Assembly: GCF_014695975.1 (NCBI RefSeq)
Contig: NZ_JACJPI010000081.1
Location: 248,001 to 312,000 of the forward strand
DNA from: Leptolyngbya sp. FACHB-321
GTDB lineage: Bacteria; Cyanobacteriota; Cyanobacteriia; Leptolyngbyales; Leptolyngbyaceae
DNA length: 64,000 nt
Direction: 5' to 3'
The stretch's first letter is position 1; every line of letters begins with the position of its first letter. A program made the position numbers and the translations under genes. Shown here piece after piece: positions 1 to 9,524 of this stretch. The notes beneath the pieces were generated by a model. It was not told where the DNA came from. It ran no database searches and saw only the letters and a list, made by a program, of their open reading frames with translations.

Positions 1-126
1 AACCGTTGCAGACTCTGGTTGAGGGACGTTGAGCGTTGCCTGGGGCGCTTGCGCTGAAGCAGCCAAGACCGCCGTACTCAAAAGGGCAGGACTCAGCAGC
101 AACGAATGAACAAACCGTTTGAACAT
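1..126 (-). CDS. N-terminus of a probable iron-uptake-type porin (truncated by the window edge)
   Basis: Only the first 42 codons are inside the window. They start at ATG 126 with a good ribosome binding site (GAGGAAG read on the minus strand just upstream). They encode a signal peptide: MFKRF, then a hydrophobic stretch with LLLSPALLSTAVLAA, then SAQA as the probable cleavage site, followed by a Pro/Thr-rich start of the mature protein. This resembles the N-termini of cyanobacterial outer-membrane porins of the iron-uptake (SLH plus OprB) group, but the diagnostic SLH and barrel regions lie outside the window. A near-consensus Fur box about 120 bp upstream and the iron genes that follow support an iron role. 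Export is clear; the porin identity is inference. Confidence 0.55.
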   Translation of the reverse strand, partial: MFKRFVHSLLLSPALLSTAVLAASAQAPQATLNVPQPESATV

Positions 127-243
127 GAATACACTTCCTCACACAATTGAAAGACATAACCCCTACTCCCAGGTAAGCCACGGCACACAAGACGATCGCC
201 ATTAGCTGGGACTCTACTGTCTCGTCAATTATTGCACTAAAAT

Positions 244-262
244 AGGAATGATAATCATTCTT
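244..262. promoter_or_regulatory. Fur box upstream of the porin-like gene
   Basis: Positions 247-259 read AATGATAATCATT, an exact match to the 13-bp core of the classical Fur consensus; the flanking bases match less well. The site lies about 118 bp upstream of the start of the minus-strand porin-like gene and 460 bp from the plus-strand oxidase gene. It predicts iron-repressed expression of the porin. Confidence 0.75.
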
Positions 263-599
263 ATTCGTTTGCAGCCGCTCAAAGAATAGACTAGAGCGTC
301 TGTCCTCCGCTTACTATCCCCCCCTCCCCCTTGGTGGAAGAAGCAGGCAGAGGGATCTAGTCCTTCTTGAGCAGGCATGGTGCTGCCTTTAAAATTAGAA
401 CGTAGGATGCAGCGTACACTTCTGCTGAGTAAGAACCGCGTCGCTAGCGGTTGTAACTGCCTTTCCCTCATGTTCGGTGAACACAATCTGGTTAGTCCTT
501 ATAGCAGCAGCTTTGCACAATCACCTATTGCCAAGTAGGGATTGTAAGCGCCTTTCACTATTACGAAGAGGCTCCAGATTAGAAGGCCTGCGTGCTCTA

Positions 600-640
600 A
601 ATGACAATAATTGACAGTAAGCTTTTTTAGCCTTTATACT
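600..640 (+). promoter_or_regulatory. Sigma-70-type promoter with overlapping Fur-like box for the multicopper oxidase
   Basis: A TTGACA -35 element (611-616) and a TATACT -10 element (635-640) are separated by 18 bp and lead into the oxidase gene at 722. Positions 600-612 read AATGACAATAATT, 11 of 13 matches to the Fur core, and overlap the -35 box by two bases. Binding there would block RNA polymerase. The promoter hexamers are clear; the Fur site is a candidate. Confidence 0.6.
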
Positions 641-721
641 CTGTGTTTGTCGGAACCTTTTTGAAATTCATTTTCAAGAAGCTGTCATTTCAACTACACC
701 TCAGGAACGGCTGGTTTCGTT

Positions 722-1762
722 ATGCCCGATCGCTATGCTCTTGATCTCGAACGTTGGAGTCGGCGTAGCGTGTTGAAGGTCGGGTTAGCGGGAGCTGGGT
801 TAGTGGGGGGCGCGATCGCGCTGCGGACGCTTTGGCAATCACGATCGCAGCTTGTTCACGTACCAATGTCCGAGCCGGCGATCGCTGAGCCAAAAGGGTT
901 TACTCCGCTTACTACATTGCGGCAGTTTGACTACGGTAGTGTAACGACGGAAAACGGGCGTACCGTGCGCGAGTTTCGCGTGGAAGCACAAACTTCGACC
1001 GTACAGCTGAACAGTGCGACCTCCTTTATCACCTGGAACCTAAATGGGCGGGTGCCAGGACCTACATTTCGCGCGACTGAGGGCGATCGCATTCGCGTCA
1101 TCTTCTACAATCGCGCTGGGCACTCCCACTCACTGCACTTTCATGGTGTACACAAATCAGAAATGGATGGCATCAAACCTGTCCGCAACGGTGGTGTGTT
1201 CATCTACGAATTTGATGCTGAGCCGTTTGGTGTGCATCTCTATCACTGTCATATTGCTCCTGTAACGCGGCACATCGGCAAAGGCTTATACGGGATGTTT
1301 ATTATTGATCCGCCGACCCCTCGTCCCCCAGCCGATGAAATGGTGCTGATCATGGCTGGGTATGATGTAAATGACGATCAGAAAAACGAGCTTTATGCGT
1401 TTAATGGGATGCCACACTACTACATGAACCATCCCATTCGCATTCAGAAAGACCAACTTATTCGGCTGTATGTGCTGAATATGATTGAGTTTGACCCGGT
1501 TGCCACGTTCCATCTACACGCCAACTTGTTTCAGGTGTATCGCACGGGACGGCATTTACAACCCGATGACGAAACAGATGTCATCACGATGGGGACGGCA
1601 GAGCGGCACATTCTAGAGTTTGCCTACCGCTACCCTGGCAAATTTATGTTTCACCCACACCAGGACGACATTGCTGAAGCAGGCTGTATGGGTCTGTTTG
1701 AAGTGGTCGATCGCACTGCGTCTAACCCTTCGTCTAACACGACTGAAGCCCATGCTATGTAA
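722..1762 (+). CDS. Tat-exported two-domain multicopper oxidase (probable ferroxidase)
   Basis: A 346-residue protein with a twin-arginine signal (SRRSVLK, residues 13-19) followed by a hydrophobic segment, so it is exported folded. Four copper-binding clusters are visible: HFHG near residue 139, YHCH near 175 with a downstream His and GLYG (type-1 copper in domain 1, as in copper nitrite reductases), HLHA near 264 and HPHQ near 310. The last motif has Pro in place of the type-1 Cys, so domain 2 carries only trinuclear-cluster ligands. This is the pattern of trimeric two-domain oxidases, shorter than three-domain laccases of about 500 residues. The FTR1 permease and Fur-like box nearby suggest it oxidises ferrous iron for uptake; other phenolic or metal substrates remain possible. 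Confidence 0.85.
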   Translation: MPDRYALDLERWSRRSVLKVGLAGAGLVGGAIALRTLWQSRSQLVHVPMSEPAIAEPKGFTPLTTLRQFDYGSVTTENGRTVREFRVEAQTSTVQLNSATSFITWNLNGRVPGPTFRATEGDRIRVIFYNRAGHSHSLHFHGVHKSEMDGIKPVRNGGVFIYEFDAEPFGVHLYHCHIAPVTRHIGKGLYGMFIIDPPTPRPPADEMVLIMAGYDVNDDQKNELYAFNGMPHYYMNHPIRIQKDQLIRLYVLNMIEFDPVATFHLHANLFQVYRTGRHLQPDDETDVITMGTAERHILEFAYRYPGKFMFHPHQDDIAEAGCMGLFEVVDRTASNPSSNTTEAHAM

Positions 1763-2087
1763 CCAGTTCAAGCACGTCCTCTAAAGTTACTCTTAAGAAT
1801 AATTCTCAGAGATTTAGGGAATTTTGTTGACAAGCATTACAGCAAGCCATCAAAATATAGCTCACAAAGATTACTGGTAATTAGTTGCAATAAGAACAAT
1901 GTCAGACTGCTGCTTATCTCCCAGAATGAGTGAGCTTCAAGCCTGGAACTTCAGCGCTGATTCGCTGCAACCCAGATAAAGCAGTGCTTTTGCATTTTTT
2001 GCTGCCGCTTTACCCTCCTGATTCTGAACCAGCTTCGGAACATTTTTTGCCGTCTTCTTGCCAATCTTAAGTAAAAAGTGAAAACGT
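1763..2087. other. Intergenic region upstream of the iron-associated lipoprotein gene
   Basis: A 325-bp gap between same-strand genes. It contains the small palindrome AGAATAATTCT (1796-1806), only 8 of 13 to the Fur core, and a TTGACA hexamer at 1827-1832 without a convincing -10. The lipoprotein may therefore have its own promoter. A minus-strand frame across 1937-2230 overlaps the signal-peptide coding region and is rejected. Confidence 0.5.
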
Positions 2088-3104
2088 ATGTCCTTTTTCA
2101 AGTTCTTTGCTTTGCTGTTTGCCTCAATGAGTTTGACGGTGCTGATTTCGTGCAGTACGCCACCATCCGATACGGCTTCTGCACCCGCTAGCCCGTCCCC
2201 TGCCCAGAGCAGCATGGCGATGGATGGCATGGCTCATGGTGGCAAACCCAAGATCAATATCAATACTGCCATTCTGTCTGAGCTCGATAAATTTGAAGCG
2301 CAGCTTGGTGTGCCAGCATTGTCCAACAAAATTCAGGCAAGCCGCCCCTATGGTAAGCCCGAAGAGTTGGTGTCAAAGAATGTCATCACTCAAGCACAGT
2401 TTAACCAGATTAAAGACATGGTGACGATTGAAGACATCGTGCTGACTGGAGAAGCGAAAGATGTCGATTACATGACCAAGCTGGGTTTGATGAAAGGGCA
2501 CTTACTGGTTGCTAAAGAACTACTGGATCTGCAAAAGTCCGACCAGGCAGAACCGCACATTGGGCATCCTGTAGAAGAAATTTATGCGGATGTTGAAGAC
2601 CAGCTTACAGAACGCAACGTGAAGGAATTTAAGACAACGTTGATTACGTTTCAAGATTTGGTAAGAGCTGGCGCGAAGGATACTGCCAAAATCAACAGTG
2701 AGTTCAAGACCTCAATGCAGGCTGTAGATGACGCGATCGCCACCTTACCTGCCACGCAACGTCAGTCACCAGCGTTTGTAATGCAAGTGATTAATGGGTT
2801 GTTGGATACCGCCAATGCTGAGTATGGTGCCGCGATCGCAAACGGCAAAATTACCCAGGCGATCGAATACCAGGATTCACGCGGGTTTATGGCATATGCC
2901 AATGAACTCTATAAGGGCATTGCGACTCAAGTCGAGAAACAAAGCCCTGACACGCATAAAGCGATTCAGGAAACCATGGCTGAACTGACAACCGTTTGGC
3001 CTGCACCCATTCCACCTGCGGCTGCGGTCAAAACACCGACTCAAGTTTCACAATTGATCAAAACCGTTGAGACAGACACTCGCAAAGTAGCCAAAGCCTC
3101 TTAG
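2088..3104 (+). CDS. Iron-transport-associated lipoprotein with ComEA-like helix-hairpin-helix and imelysin/EfeO-like helical domain
   Basis: A 338-residue lipoprotein: signal peptide with the lipobox LISC near residue 22, then an Ala/Pro/Ser linker and a short Met/His-rich stretch (MAMDGMAHGG, about 44-53) suited to metal binding. Residues 55-110 resemble a ComEA-type helix-hairpin-helix (ININTA, RPYGKPEELV), but the usual LPGIG hairpin is changed. The remaining 200 residues are mostly helical, with HIGHPVEEIY and other acidic/His clusters reminiscent of periplasmic iron-binding imelysin/EfeO proteins. Its position between the oxidase and the FTR1 permease suggests an iron-delivery or assembly partner. 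The M75 or EfeO assignment is tentative. Confidence 0.75.
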   Translation: MSFFKFFALLFASMSLTVLISCSTPPSDTASAPASPSPAQSSMAMDGMAHGGKPKININTAILSELDKFEAQLGVPALSNKIQASRPYGKPEELVSKNVITQAQFNQIKDMVTIEDIVLTGEAKDVDYMTKLGLMKGHLLVAKELLDLQKSDQAEPHIGHPVEEIYADVEDQLTERNVKEFKTTLITFQDLVRAGAKDTAKINSEFKTSMQAVDDAIATLPATQRQSPAFVMQVINGLLDTANAEYGAAIANGKITQAIEYQDSRGFMAYANELYKGIATQVEKQSPDTHKAIQETMAELTTVWPAPIPPAAAVKTPTQVSQLIKTVETDTRKVAKAS

Positions 3105-3165
3105 GTCATTGCGACCAGAGACTGATTTGGTAGTGGGCAGATCTGGCAGTGGACAAGTCTGGGTA

Positions 3166-3208
3166 GGGGCGAACGGCTGTTCGCTCCCACTGCATGGAGA
3201 TTTTTTTG
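3166..3208 (+). terminator. Hairpin plus T-run between lipoprotein and FTR1 genes
   Basis: GGGGCGAAC (3166-3174) pairs with GTTCGCTCC (3179-3187) around a GGCT loop, with one G-U pair; a T7 run follows after about 12 bases. The gap makes it a weak intrinsic terminator or an attenuator rather than a strong stop. Confidence 0.35.
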
Positions 3209-3323
3209 TAAAAACCGCTTTAAGCTGGTAAGGGTCTATCGTTTCTTTTTATGAAGCACAGGGGATAGGACGAGTGAAACTCAGCCCCTTGCTGCTCACT
3301 GTCATCCTCTCAAGCGCCGCCCT

Positions 3324-4277
3324 ATGGACTTTACCTCTGCCTTCCCGTCTTTTATCATTACCCTGCGCGAAGGGGTAGAAGCCGCTCTCGTCGTCGGCAT
3401 TGTGCTTGCCTACCTCAAAAAAGCAAAGCAGTCACACCTCAATTCCTGGGTCTATGGTGGCATTGCGGGTGGGCTGGTAGTCAGTGCGCTCGTCGGTGTT
3501 CTTTTTGGCTGGGTAATCCAGTCTTTGGGGTCGTCGAACCAGAAGTATGCCCCTGTCTTTGAGCCTTTGCTGGAAGGGGTCTTTAGCGTGGCAGCGATCG
3601 TCATGTTGAGCTGGATGCTGGTTTGGATGACGCAGCAGGCTCGTTTGCTTAAAGGTCAGATTGAAGGCGCGATCGATGCGACTCTAACAGGTGGCACAGC
3701 AGCCAGATGGGGCATTTTTGGACTGATCTTTTTCGCTGTTTTACGGGAAGGTTTTGAAACCGTTCTGTTTGTTGCCGCCAACTTTCAGCAGGGGCTAGCC
3801 CCCGCACTAGGGGCACTGGCTGGGCTTATGTGTGCAGTTGCGATCGGTGTACTCCTGTTCCGGTTAGGCGTGAAGATTAACCTCCGTGCGTTTTTTCTGG
3901 TTATGGGCGTTTTTCTGCTGCTGATTGTGGCAGGGTTGGTTGTCTCTGCTTTAGGGCATTTAGATACGGCTGTCAGTACACTTGCCCAACTTGATCGCCA
4001 GTCTGAACGTCTTTGCTTTTACTACGAACGCTTTGCCAAGTTTCCCTCTTGCATTCTGGGTCCAATGGTATGGAACACCAGTAAAGTACTGCCTGAGAGG
4101 CAGTTTCCAGGCATAGTTCTGCATACGCTGTTTGGCTATGAAGATAAGCTCTACGTTGTGCAGGCTGTTGGCTATATTCTCTTCCTTCTCACCATTGGCA
4201 GTATCTACCTCAAAAGCGTGACGGGATGGATGCCGTTTGCGAAACGTACTTCAGTGGAGTCGACGGCTAACAAATGA
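3324..4277 (+). CDS. FTR1-family high-affinity iron permease
   Basis: A 317-residue polytopic inner-membrane protein with about seven hydrophobic segments and both hallmark REGxE iron-translocation motifs: LREGVEA at residues 14-20 and LREGFET near 140-146. This is the FTR1/EfeU family, which moves ferric iron, usually coupled to a ferroxidase; the multicopper oxidase two genes upstream fits that role. Length is normal. The ATG at 3324 lacks a visible ribosome binding site, whereas a GTG at 3274 in another frame has one and starts a 34-codon hydrophobic frame overlapping the permease start. The permease may be translationally coupled to that leader. Confidence 0.9.
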   Translation: MDFTSAFPSFIITLREGVEAALVVGIVLAYLKKAKQSHLNSWVYGGIAGGLVVSALVGVLFGWVIQSLGSSNQKYAPVFEPLLEGVFSVAAIVMLSWMLVWMTQQARLLKGQIEGAIDATLTGGTAARWGIFGLIFFAVLREGFETVLFVAANFQQGLAPALGALAGLMCAVAIGVLLFRLGVKINLRAFFLVMGVFLLLIVAGLVVSALGHLDTAVSTLAQLDRQSERLCFYYERFAKFPSCILGPMVWNTSKVLPERQFPGIVLHTLFGYEDKLYVVQAVGYILFLLTIGSIYLKSVTGWMPFAKRTSVESTANK

Positions 4278-4600
4278 TTATCCCGATGAGCGATCGCGAT
4301 CGTCTTTGTTTTGGGCAGAGCTTACTAGAACAGACGTTACTCTTAATATGTCTAGTTGACGACGCTTAAGCAGCTAGAGAGAGGCGTTGACACGACATGG
4401 GCTGAGTGCTGCTAGAGCCTCATGCTGTGATGTGTTCTATTATACATTGCTTAATAAAGAAACTACGTTCTCTATGTCTTGAGAGAGAAAACAGATTCCT
4501 TTAACCATATCTTGGTTAAGCCCAGGTTAAGATAAGCGCACACTGCTGCATTACGCCATCAGCAGGGAATGCTAATGCTTAGAAGCAAGGATGCCTGAAG
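4278..4600. other. Intergenic region downstream of the FTR1 gene
   Basis: About 320 bp, AT-rich in its second half, with a TATTATACAT-like stretch near 4438-4447 that may be a -10 region and a doubled GGTTAAG (about 4513 and 4524) ahead of the next gene. I see no RNA gene or strong terminator. Confidence 0.4.
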
Positions 4601-4840
4601 ATGAACCAATCTGATTTTCTCTACCCCAAAGCGCGTTACCGGGGCGTCGTCAAGCCCGAAAATCTAGTATTCAACGCCAACCTGCAAGAGTTTTCGCAAC
4701 GAGTGAGCTATATTTCTTGCCTTGAGTCAGGTGGCAAACTTACGCCGGAAGAGTCTTACCAAGAGATTAAGTCACTCTGGAAGCAACTCAAGCAAAGCAA
4801 ACGTCAGCTTGGGATCGGCAAGTCTGAGCAGCAGCCATAG
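4601..4840 (+). CDS. Small conserved cyanobacterial protein (DUF7219-like)
   Basis: A 79-residue soluble protein with no signal peptide or membrane segment. The sequence FLYPKARYRG, then KPENLVFNANLQEF, then GGKLTPEESY and a Lys/Gln-rich C-terminus matches, from memory, a family found throughout cyanobacteria and carried in databases as DUF7219. Function is unknown. The strong conservation that I recall, and codon use like its neighbours, make it a real gene. It stands alone between the FTR1 gene and the convergent sulfolipid genes. Confidence 0.75.
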   Translation: MNQSDFLYPKARYRGVVKPENLVFNANLQEFSQRVSYISCLESGGKLTPEESYQEIKSLWKQLKQSKRQLGIGKSEQQP

Positions 4841-4977
4841 TCGTTCTGTAAAGTGGGCAAGTGCAAACAGCGTCAGAATCAGTTAGCCCCTTCACGTTCA
4901 GCATGACCGGCTTGATGAAGCAATGCGTACTGATTCCTGATCATCCGCTGACTTAGCCCATTTAATACCCGCTTACT

Positions 4978-5006
4978 ATTACTACTGATTAGTGATTAGT
5001 AGTAAT
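4978..5006. terminator. Hairpin between convergent genes
   Basis: ATTACTACT (4978-4986) pairs perfectly with AGTAGTAAT (4998-5006) around an 11-base loop. It lies downstream of both the small protein gene (plus) and sqdX (minus). It is AT-rich and has no clear T-run, so its terminator role is tentative. Confidence 0.35.
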
Positions 5007-5071
5007 TAGGGGGGTGGCAGAAGCGTCTTTGAAAACATTGATCGCTGAACCCGATCGAAATTTTCTCGTCC

Positions 5072-6184
5072 TCAAGCCGCAACAACAGACTGGTAGTAAT
5101 TACGAAGTTGACGCGTTGCGGCTTCCCAACTCCAGCGTTCGGCTTCACGACGGGCATTACGACGGAGCATTTCGCGCTCTTCAGCGTTTGCCAGCAGGCG
5201 TTGGGTGGCAACGATCGCCCCTTGCTCATCCATCGGATCAAACAAGTAACCGTTCACGCCATCCTGCACAATATCGGGAATGCCGCCAGAACGAGCTGCG
5301 ACGACTGGACAACCCGCTGCCATTGCTTCTAACAACACTAAACCGAGCGTTTCAGTGCGCGACGGAAACACAAACGCATCTGATGAGGCAAAGGCAGATG
5401 CCAGGTCTCGTCCTTGTAAATAGCCAACAAAATGTGTGGCAGTGCCTGCAAAATGTTGTTCTAGCGCCTGCCGATGCGGACCATCACCGACCAACGCAAG
5501 CCTCGCATTGGGGATGGACTCTAAAACAGGCTTGATACGATCGATTTCTTTTTCTGGCGACAGGCGACCGACATACAGCAGCAGCGGGCTTTCGGAATGC
5601 CCCTGACTCAGGCGCGATCGCATCTCCGGGTTCACCAGGTATGGCTGAAATGTCTCCGTATCCACACCACGCTGCCAGACATTGACGCGCTCAATACCAT
5701 GTTCGGTCAACGCTTGCCGCATAGCAGTAGAGGTACAAAGGTTTAACCGCGCCTGGTTATGCCCTGCTTTAAGCAACTCCCACATCAAACCCTCTAGCAT
5801 TCCCAAGCCATAGTGCTGGAGGTACTCTGGCAAATGGGTGTGGTACGACGCTAGCAATGGAATACGAAGCGTTTTACTGTAAAACAGTCCTGCTAACCCT
5901 AAAACTGCTGGGTTAACAACATGAATCAGATCCGGTTTAAAACGCTCGACCGCATAGCCAATGGAAGGACGCGGTAGCGCCAGCTTTAACTCTGGGTAAA
6001 GCGGTAGTGGAAAGCCTGAAACCCCATGAATCTGCGCGCCCTTGTACTCGGTTAGCCCACCATCGGGTGAAATGACCAGCACCTGGTCGCCCAACCGCTG
6101 TAAATATTCCACGGTGTAGCGCAGTCGCGTTACAATGCCGTCCACTTTGGGTAAAAAGGTTTCGGTGAACAGGGCGATTCGCAT
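5072..6184 (-). CDS. sqdX: Sulfoquinovosyltransferase SqdX (GT4 glycosyltransferase)
   Basis: A 370-residue GT-B-fold glycosyltransferase. The N-terminus MRIALFTETFLPKVDGI and the C-terminal donor site (YVGRLSPEKE, then PSRTETLGLVLLEAMAAGCP with the E-x7-E motif) are those of the GT4 family, and the overall sequence is that of cyanobacterial SqdX. It transfers sulfoquinovose from UDP-sulfoquinovose to diacylglycerol, making the thylakoid lipid SQDG. sqdB, whose product makes the donor, lies just upstream on the same strand. Length is normal for the family. Confidence 0.92.
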   Translation of the reverse strand: MRIALFTETFLPKVDGIVTRLRYTVEYLQRLGDQVLVISPDGGLTEYKGAQIHGVSGFPLPLYPELKLALPRPSIGYAVERFKPDLIHVVNPAVLGLAGLFYSKTLRIPLLASYHTHLPEYLQHYGLGMLEGLMWELLKAGHNQARLNLCTSTAMRQALTEHGIERVNVWQRGVDTETFQPYLVNPEMRSRLSQGHSESPLLLYVGRLSPEKEIDRIKPVLESIPNARLALVGDGPHRQALEQHFAGTATHFVGYLQGRDLASAFASSDAFVFPSRTETLGLVLLEAMAAGCPVVAARSGGIPDIVQDGVNGYLFDPMDEQGAIVATQRLLANAEEREMLRRNARREAERWSWEAATRQLRNYYQSVVAA

Positions 6185-6253
6185 AGGTGCAACAGTAAGT
6201 GAATGGGATAACTTGCAAGTAGCAGCGATCGCGTCTGCTTAAAGCTCCTATGG

Positions 6254-6538
6254 TCAGGGCAGTATGCAGATACTATGAATGTCGATCGATGTGATGACTC
6301 CGCCTAGCAATACACCCCCGCCTTCAGCAAAGCAGTCCAGTCGGTGACAATTTTCGGCGACCTGTGCCACGTTGAAGTCGCCCACAGATACCGTCGACCT
6401 TTGAGCAAGCGTCTGGTCGTCCTGGTAGCTAGTGTCCAAAACGACCCATTCGGGAAACAGATGATGGGTGCTAACCGCTGTAAACATGGCACCCGGAAGC
6501 ACGACCAAAACCAGAAGCGTGAGCACGCGACTGCTCAT
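6254..6538 (-). CDS. Small predicted membrane or exported protein between sqdB and sqdX
   Basis: A 94-residue frame starting 16 bp after the sqdB stop and ending 69 bp before sqdX, all on one strand, so probably in one operon. Residues 4-22 (RVLTLLVLVVLPGAMFTAV) form a signal peptide or membrane anchor; the rest is short, polar in the middle, and ends in a hydrophobic stretch. A GGGAACGG sequence upstream of ATG 6538 may act as a ribosome binding site. I do not recognise the family. Operon position and the N-terminal segment support a real gene; a function in sulfolipid synthesis is only suggested by location. Confidence 0.55.
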   Translation of the reverse strand: MSSRVLTLLVLVVLPGAMFTAVSTHHLFPEWVVLDTSYQDDQTLAQRSTVSVGDFNVAQVAENCHRLDCFAEGGGVLLGGVITSIDIHSICILP

Positions 6539-6554
6539 AGCAAATGACCGTTCC

Positions 6555-8088
<1,534 letters not shown>

Positions 8089-8856
8089 ATGACGTATTGC
8101 CTCGGCATCCTTTCTCACGCTGGCTTAGTTATGGCTGCCGACTCTCGCACCAATGCTGGGGTTGATTACATTTCCACGCACCAAAAGCTTTTTGATTTTT
8201 CTAATCCCGGTGAGCGAGTCATCCTCATCTGCACAGCTGGTAATTTGTCCACGACACAGGGTGCACTAACGTTGCTACGGCGCGATTTGCTTGCTAACGA
8301 AGCGGTCAATTTACATACCTTACCGACTCTGTACGAAGTGGCACGGTATGTCGGTAGTAAAGCGCGACAGATTCAGGAACAAGACCGTCCCTGGTTGGAA
8401 AAAGATGGGATTGATTTCAAGTGTACGTTTCTTGTTGGTGGGCAGGTGCGTGGCGAAGAACCCGCCCTGTTTTTGGTCTATAGCCAGGGAAACTGCATTC
8501 AAGCTTCGAAAGAAACCCCGTTTTTGCAAGTTGGGGAAGCAAAGTATGGTAAGCCAATCCTCGATCGCATTCTTGACTTTAATACGCCCCTTGAAGCGGC
8601 GGCAAAATGTGCGCTGCTGTCGATCGACTCGACGATGAAATCCAACATTTCGGTCGGACCACCCATTAATGTAGTGATGTATGAAACGGATACATTCAAG
8701 ATCCGCTATGAACTCAAATTAAGTTTGGGCGCACCGTACCTGGCGCAAATTCGCAAAAAATGGGAAATCTCGTTAAACGAAGCCTTTGATCGAATGCCCA
8801 ATATCGACTGGGAACATTACCAGGAGCTTCCAGTCGATCCTGATGCTACCGATTGA
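8089..8856 (+). CDS. Anbu-type proteasome-like peptidase
   Basis: A 255-residue Ntn-hydrolase of the proteasome beta-subunit superfamily. It begins MTYCLGI: removal of Met exposes the nucleophilic Thr2. MAADSRTNAGVDY and the Lys at residue 33 (HQKLF) give the Asp and Lys that support the N-terminal Thr. This is the Anbu (BPH) group of self-compartmentalising, proteasome-related proteins, which assemble rings or open helices; substrates are unknown. The gene is followed 41 bp later by an exported L,D-transpeptidase. The transglutaminase-like and alpha-E-domain genes often found next to Anbu in proteobacteria are not adjacent here. Confidence 0.88.
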   Translation: MTYCLGILSHAGLVMAADSRTNAGVDYISTHQKLFDFSNPGERVILICTAGNLSTTQGALTLLRRDLLANEAVNLHTLPTLYEVARYVGSKARQIQEQDRPWLEKDGIDFKCTFLVGGQVRGEEPALFLVYSQGNCIQASKETPFLQVGEAKYGKPILDRILDFNTPLEAAAKCALLSIDSTMKSNISVGPPINVVMYETDTFKIRYELKLSLGAPYLAQIRKKWEISLNEAFDRMPNIDWEHYQELPVDPDATD

Positions 8857-8897
8857 TGTTTTGTCGCCTCATGTTTTACCGAGTGATGTTTGACTGA

Positions 8898-9464
8898 ATG
8901 ATGAATGTTGAAGCATGGCGATCGCGGTTGGTCATTGCGGGTGCGGCAGCCTTACTGCTGGGTCAGGGTGCCGCGAGGGGGCAGGCGATCGTTATAACTC
9001 CCTTACCGCCGCCCGCGTTGCTGACAACCTTACCGCCCTTACCTGCACTTAATTCCACTCAAGCGGATGCTGCTCTTGCTGTCCGTTTGGTGGTGAAACT
9101 GGGTCAACGACGGGTCTATGTTTATCGCGGTGAGCAAGTGTTAGCAAAATACCAGATTGCGATCGGGAAGCGCGGCTGGGAAACACCAACGGGCAATTTT
9201 CAAGTCTTGTCAAAGGAGAAAAACCCCGTTTTTAAGAGCTTTAGAACGGGTAAGCTGATTAAGCCGGGACCAGAAAATCCGTTAGGTGTGCGTTGGATTG
9301 GCATCTGGACGGATGGCAAAACACAACTTGGCTTTCACGGCACCAATCAGGAAGAACTGTTAGGTCAAGCGGTTTCCCACGGTTGCATTCGGATGCGTAA
9401 CCGAGATGTGACAGCCATGTTTGATTTAGTCAGCCTTGGCACAGAGGTTGTTGTGGAACGGTGA
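8898..9464 (+). CDS. Exported L,D-transpeptidase (YkuD domain)
   Basis: A 188-residue protein with an N-terminal signal peptide (hydrophobic AGAAALLLGQGAARG to about residue 29), a Pro/Leu-rich linker, and a YkuD domain from about residue 58. The catalytic signature is present: GFHGT, then SHGCIRM with the nucleophile Cys near residue 163. Enzymes of this family make 3-3 crosslinks in peptidoglycan or attach proteins to it, in the periplasm. Two adjacent ATGs (8898 and 8901) could start it. It may be co-transcribed with the Anbu-type gene 41 bp upstream. Confidence 0.9.
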   Translation: MMNVEAWRSRLVIAGAAALLLGQGAARGQAIVITPLPPPALLTTLPPLPALNSTQADAALAVRLVVKLGQRRVYVYRGEQVLAKYQIAIGKRGWETPTGNFQVLSKEKNPVFKSFRTGKLIKPGPENPLGVRWIGIWTDGKTQLGFHGTNQEELLGQAVSHGCIRMRNRDVTAMFDLVSLGTEVVVER

Positions 9465-9524
9465 AGGGGTGAAGAGGTGAACGGCTACCAAAGCTGGAAT
9501 TCTACATGGTGGACGTATTGTGCG

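Larger units (their letters stand above)
127..721. other. Divergent intergenic region between porin-like gene and multicopper oxidase
   Basis: About 595 bp with no credible gene. It holds the porin ribosome binding site, the Fur box at 244-262, and the oxidase promoter with its Fur-like box at 600-640. An 85-codon minus-strand frame inside it lacks coding character and contains the Fur box. Confidence 0.7.

Noticed and set aside
229-486. 85-codon minus-strand frame near the left edge
   Set aside because: Contains the Fur box, has no ribosome binding site and shows no family likeness.
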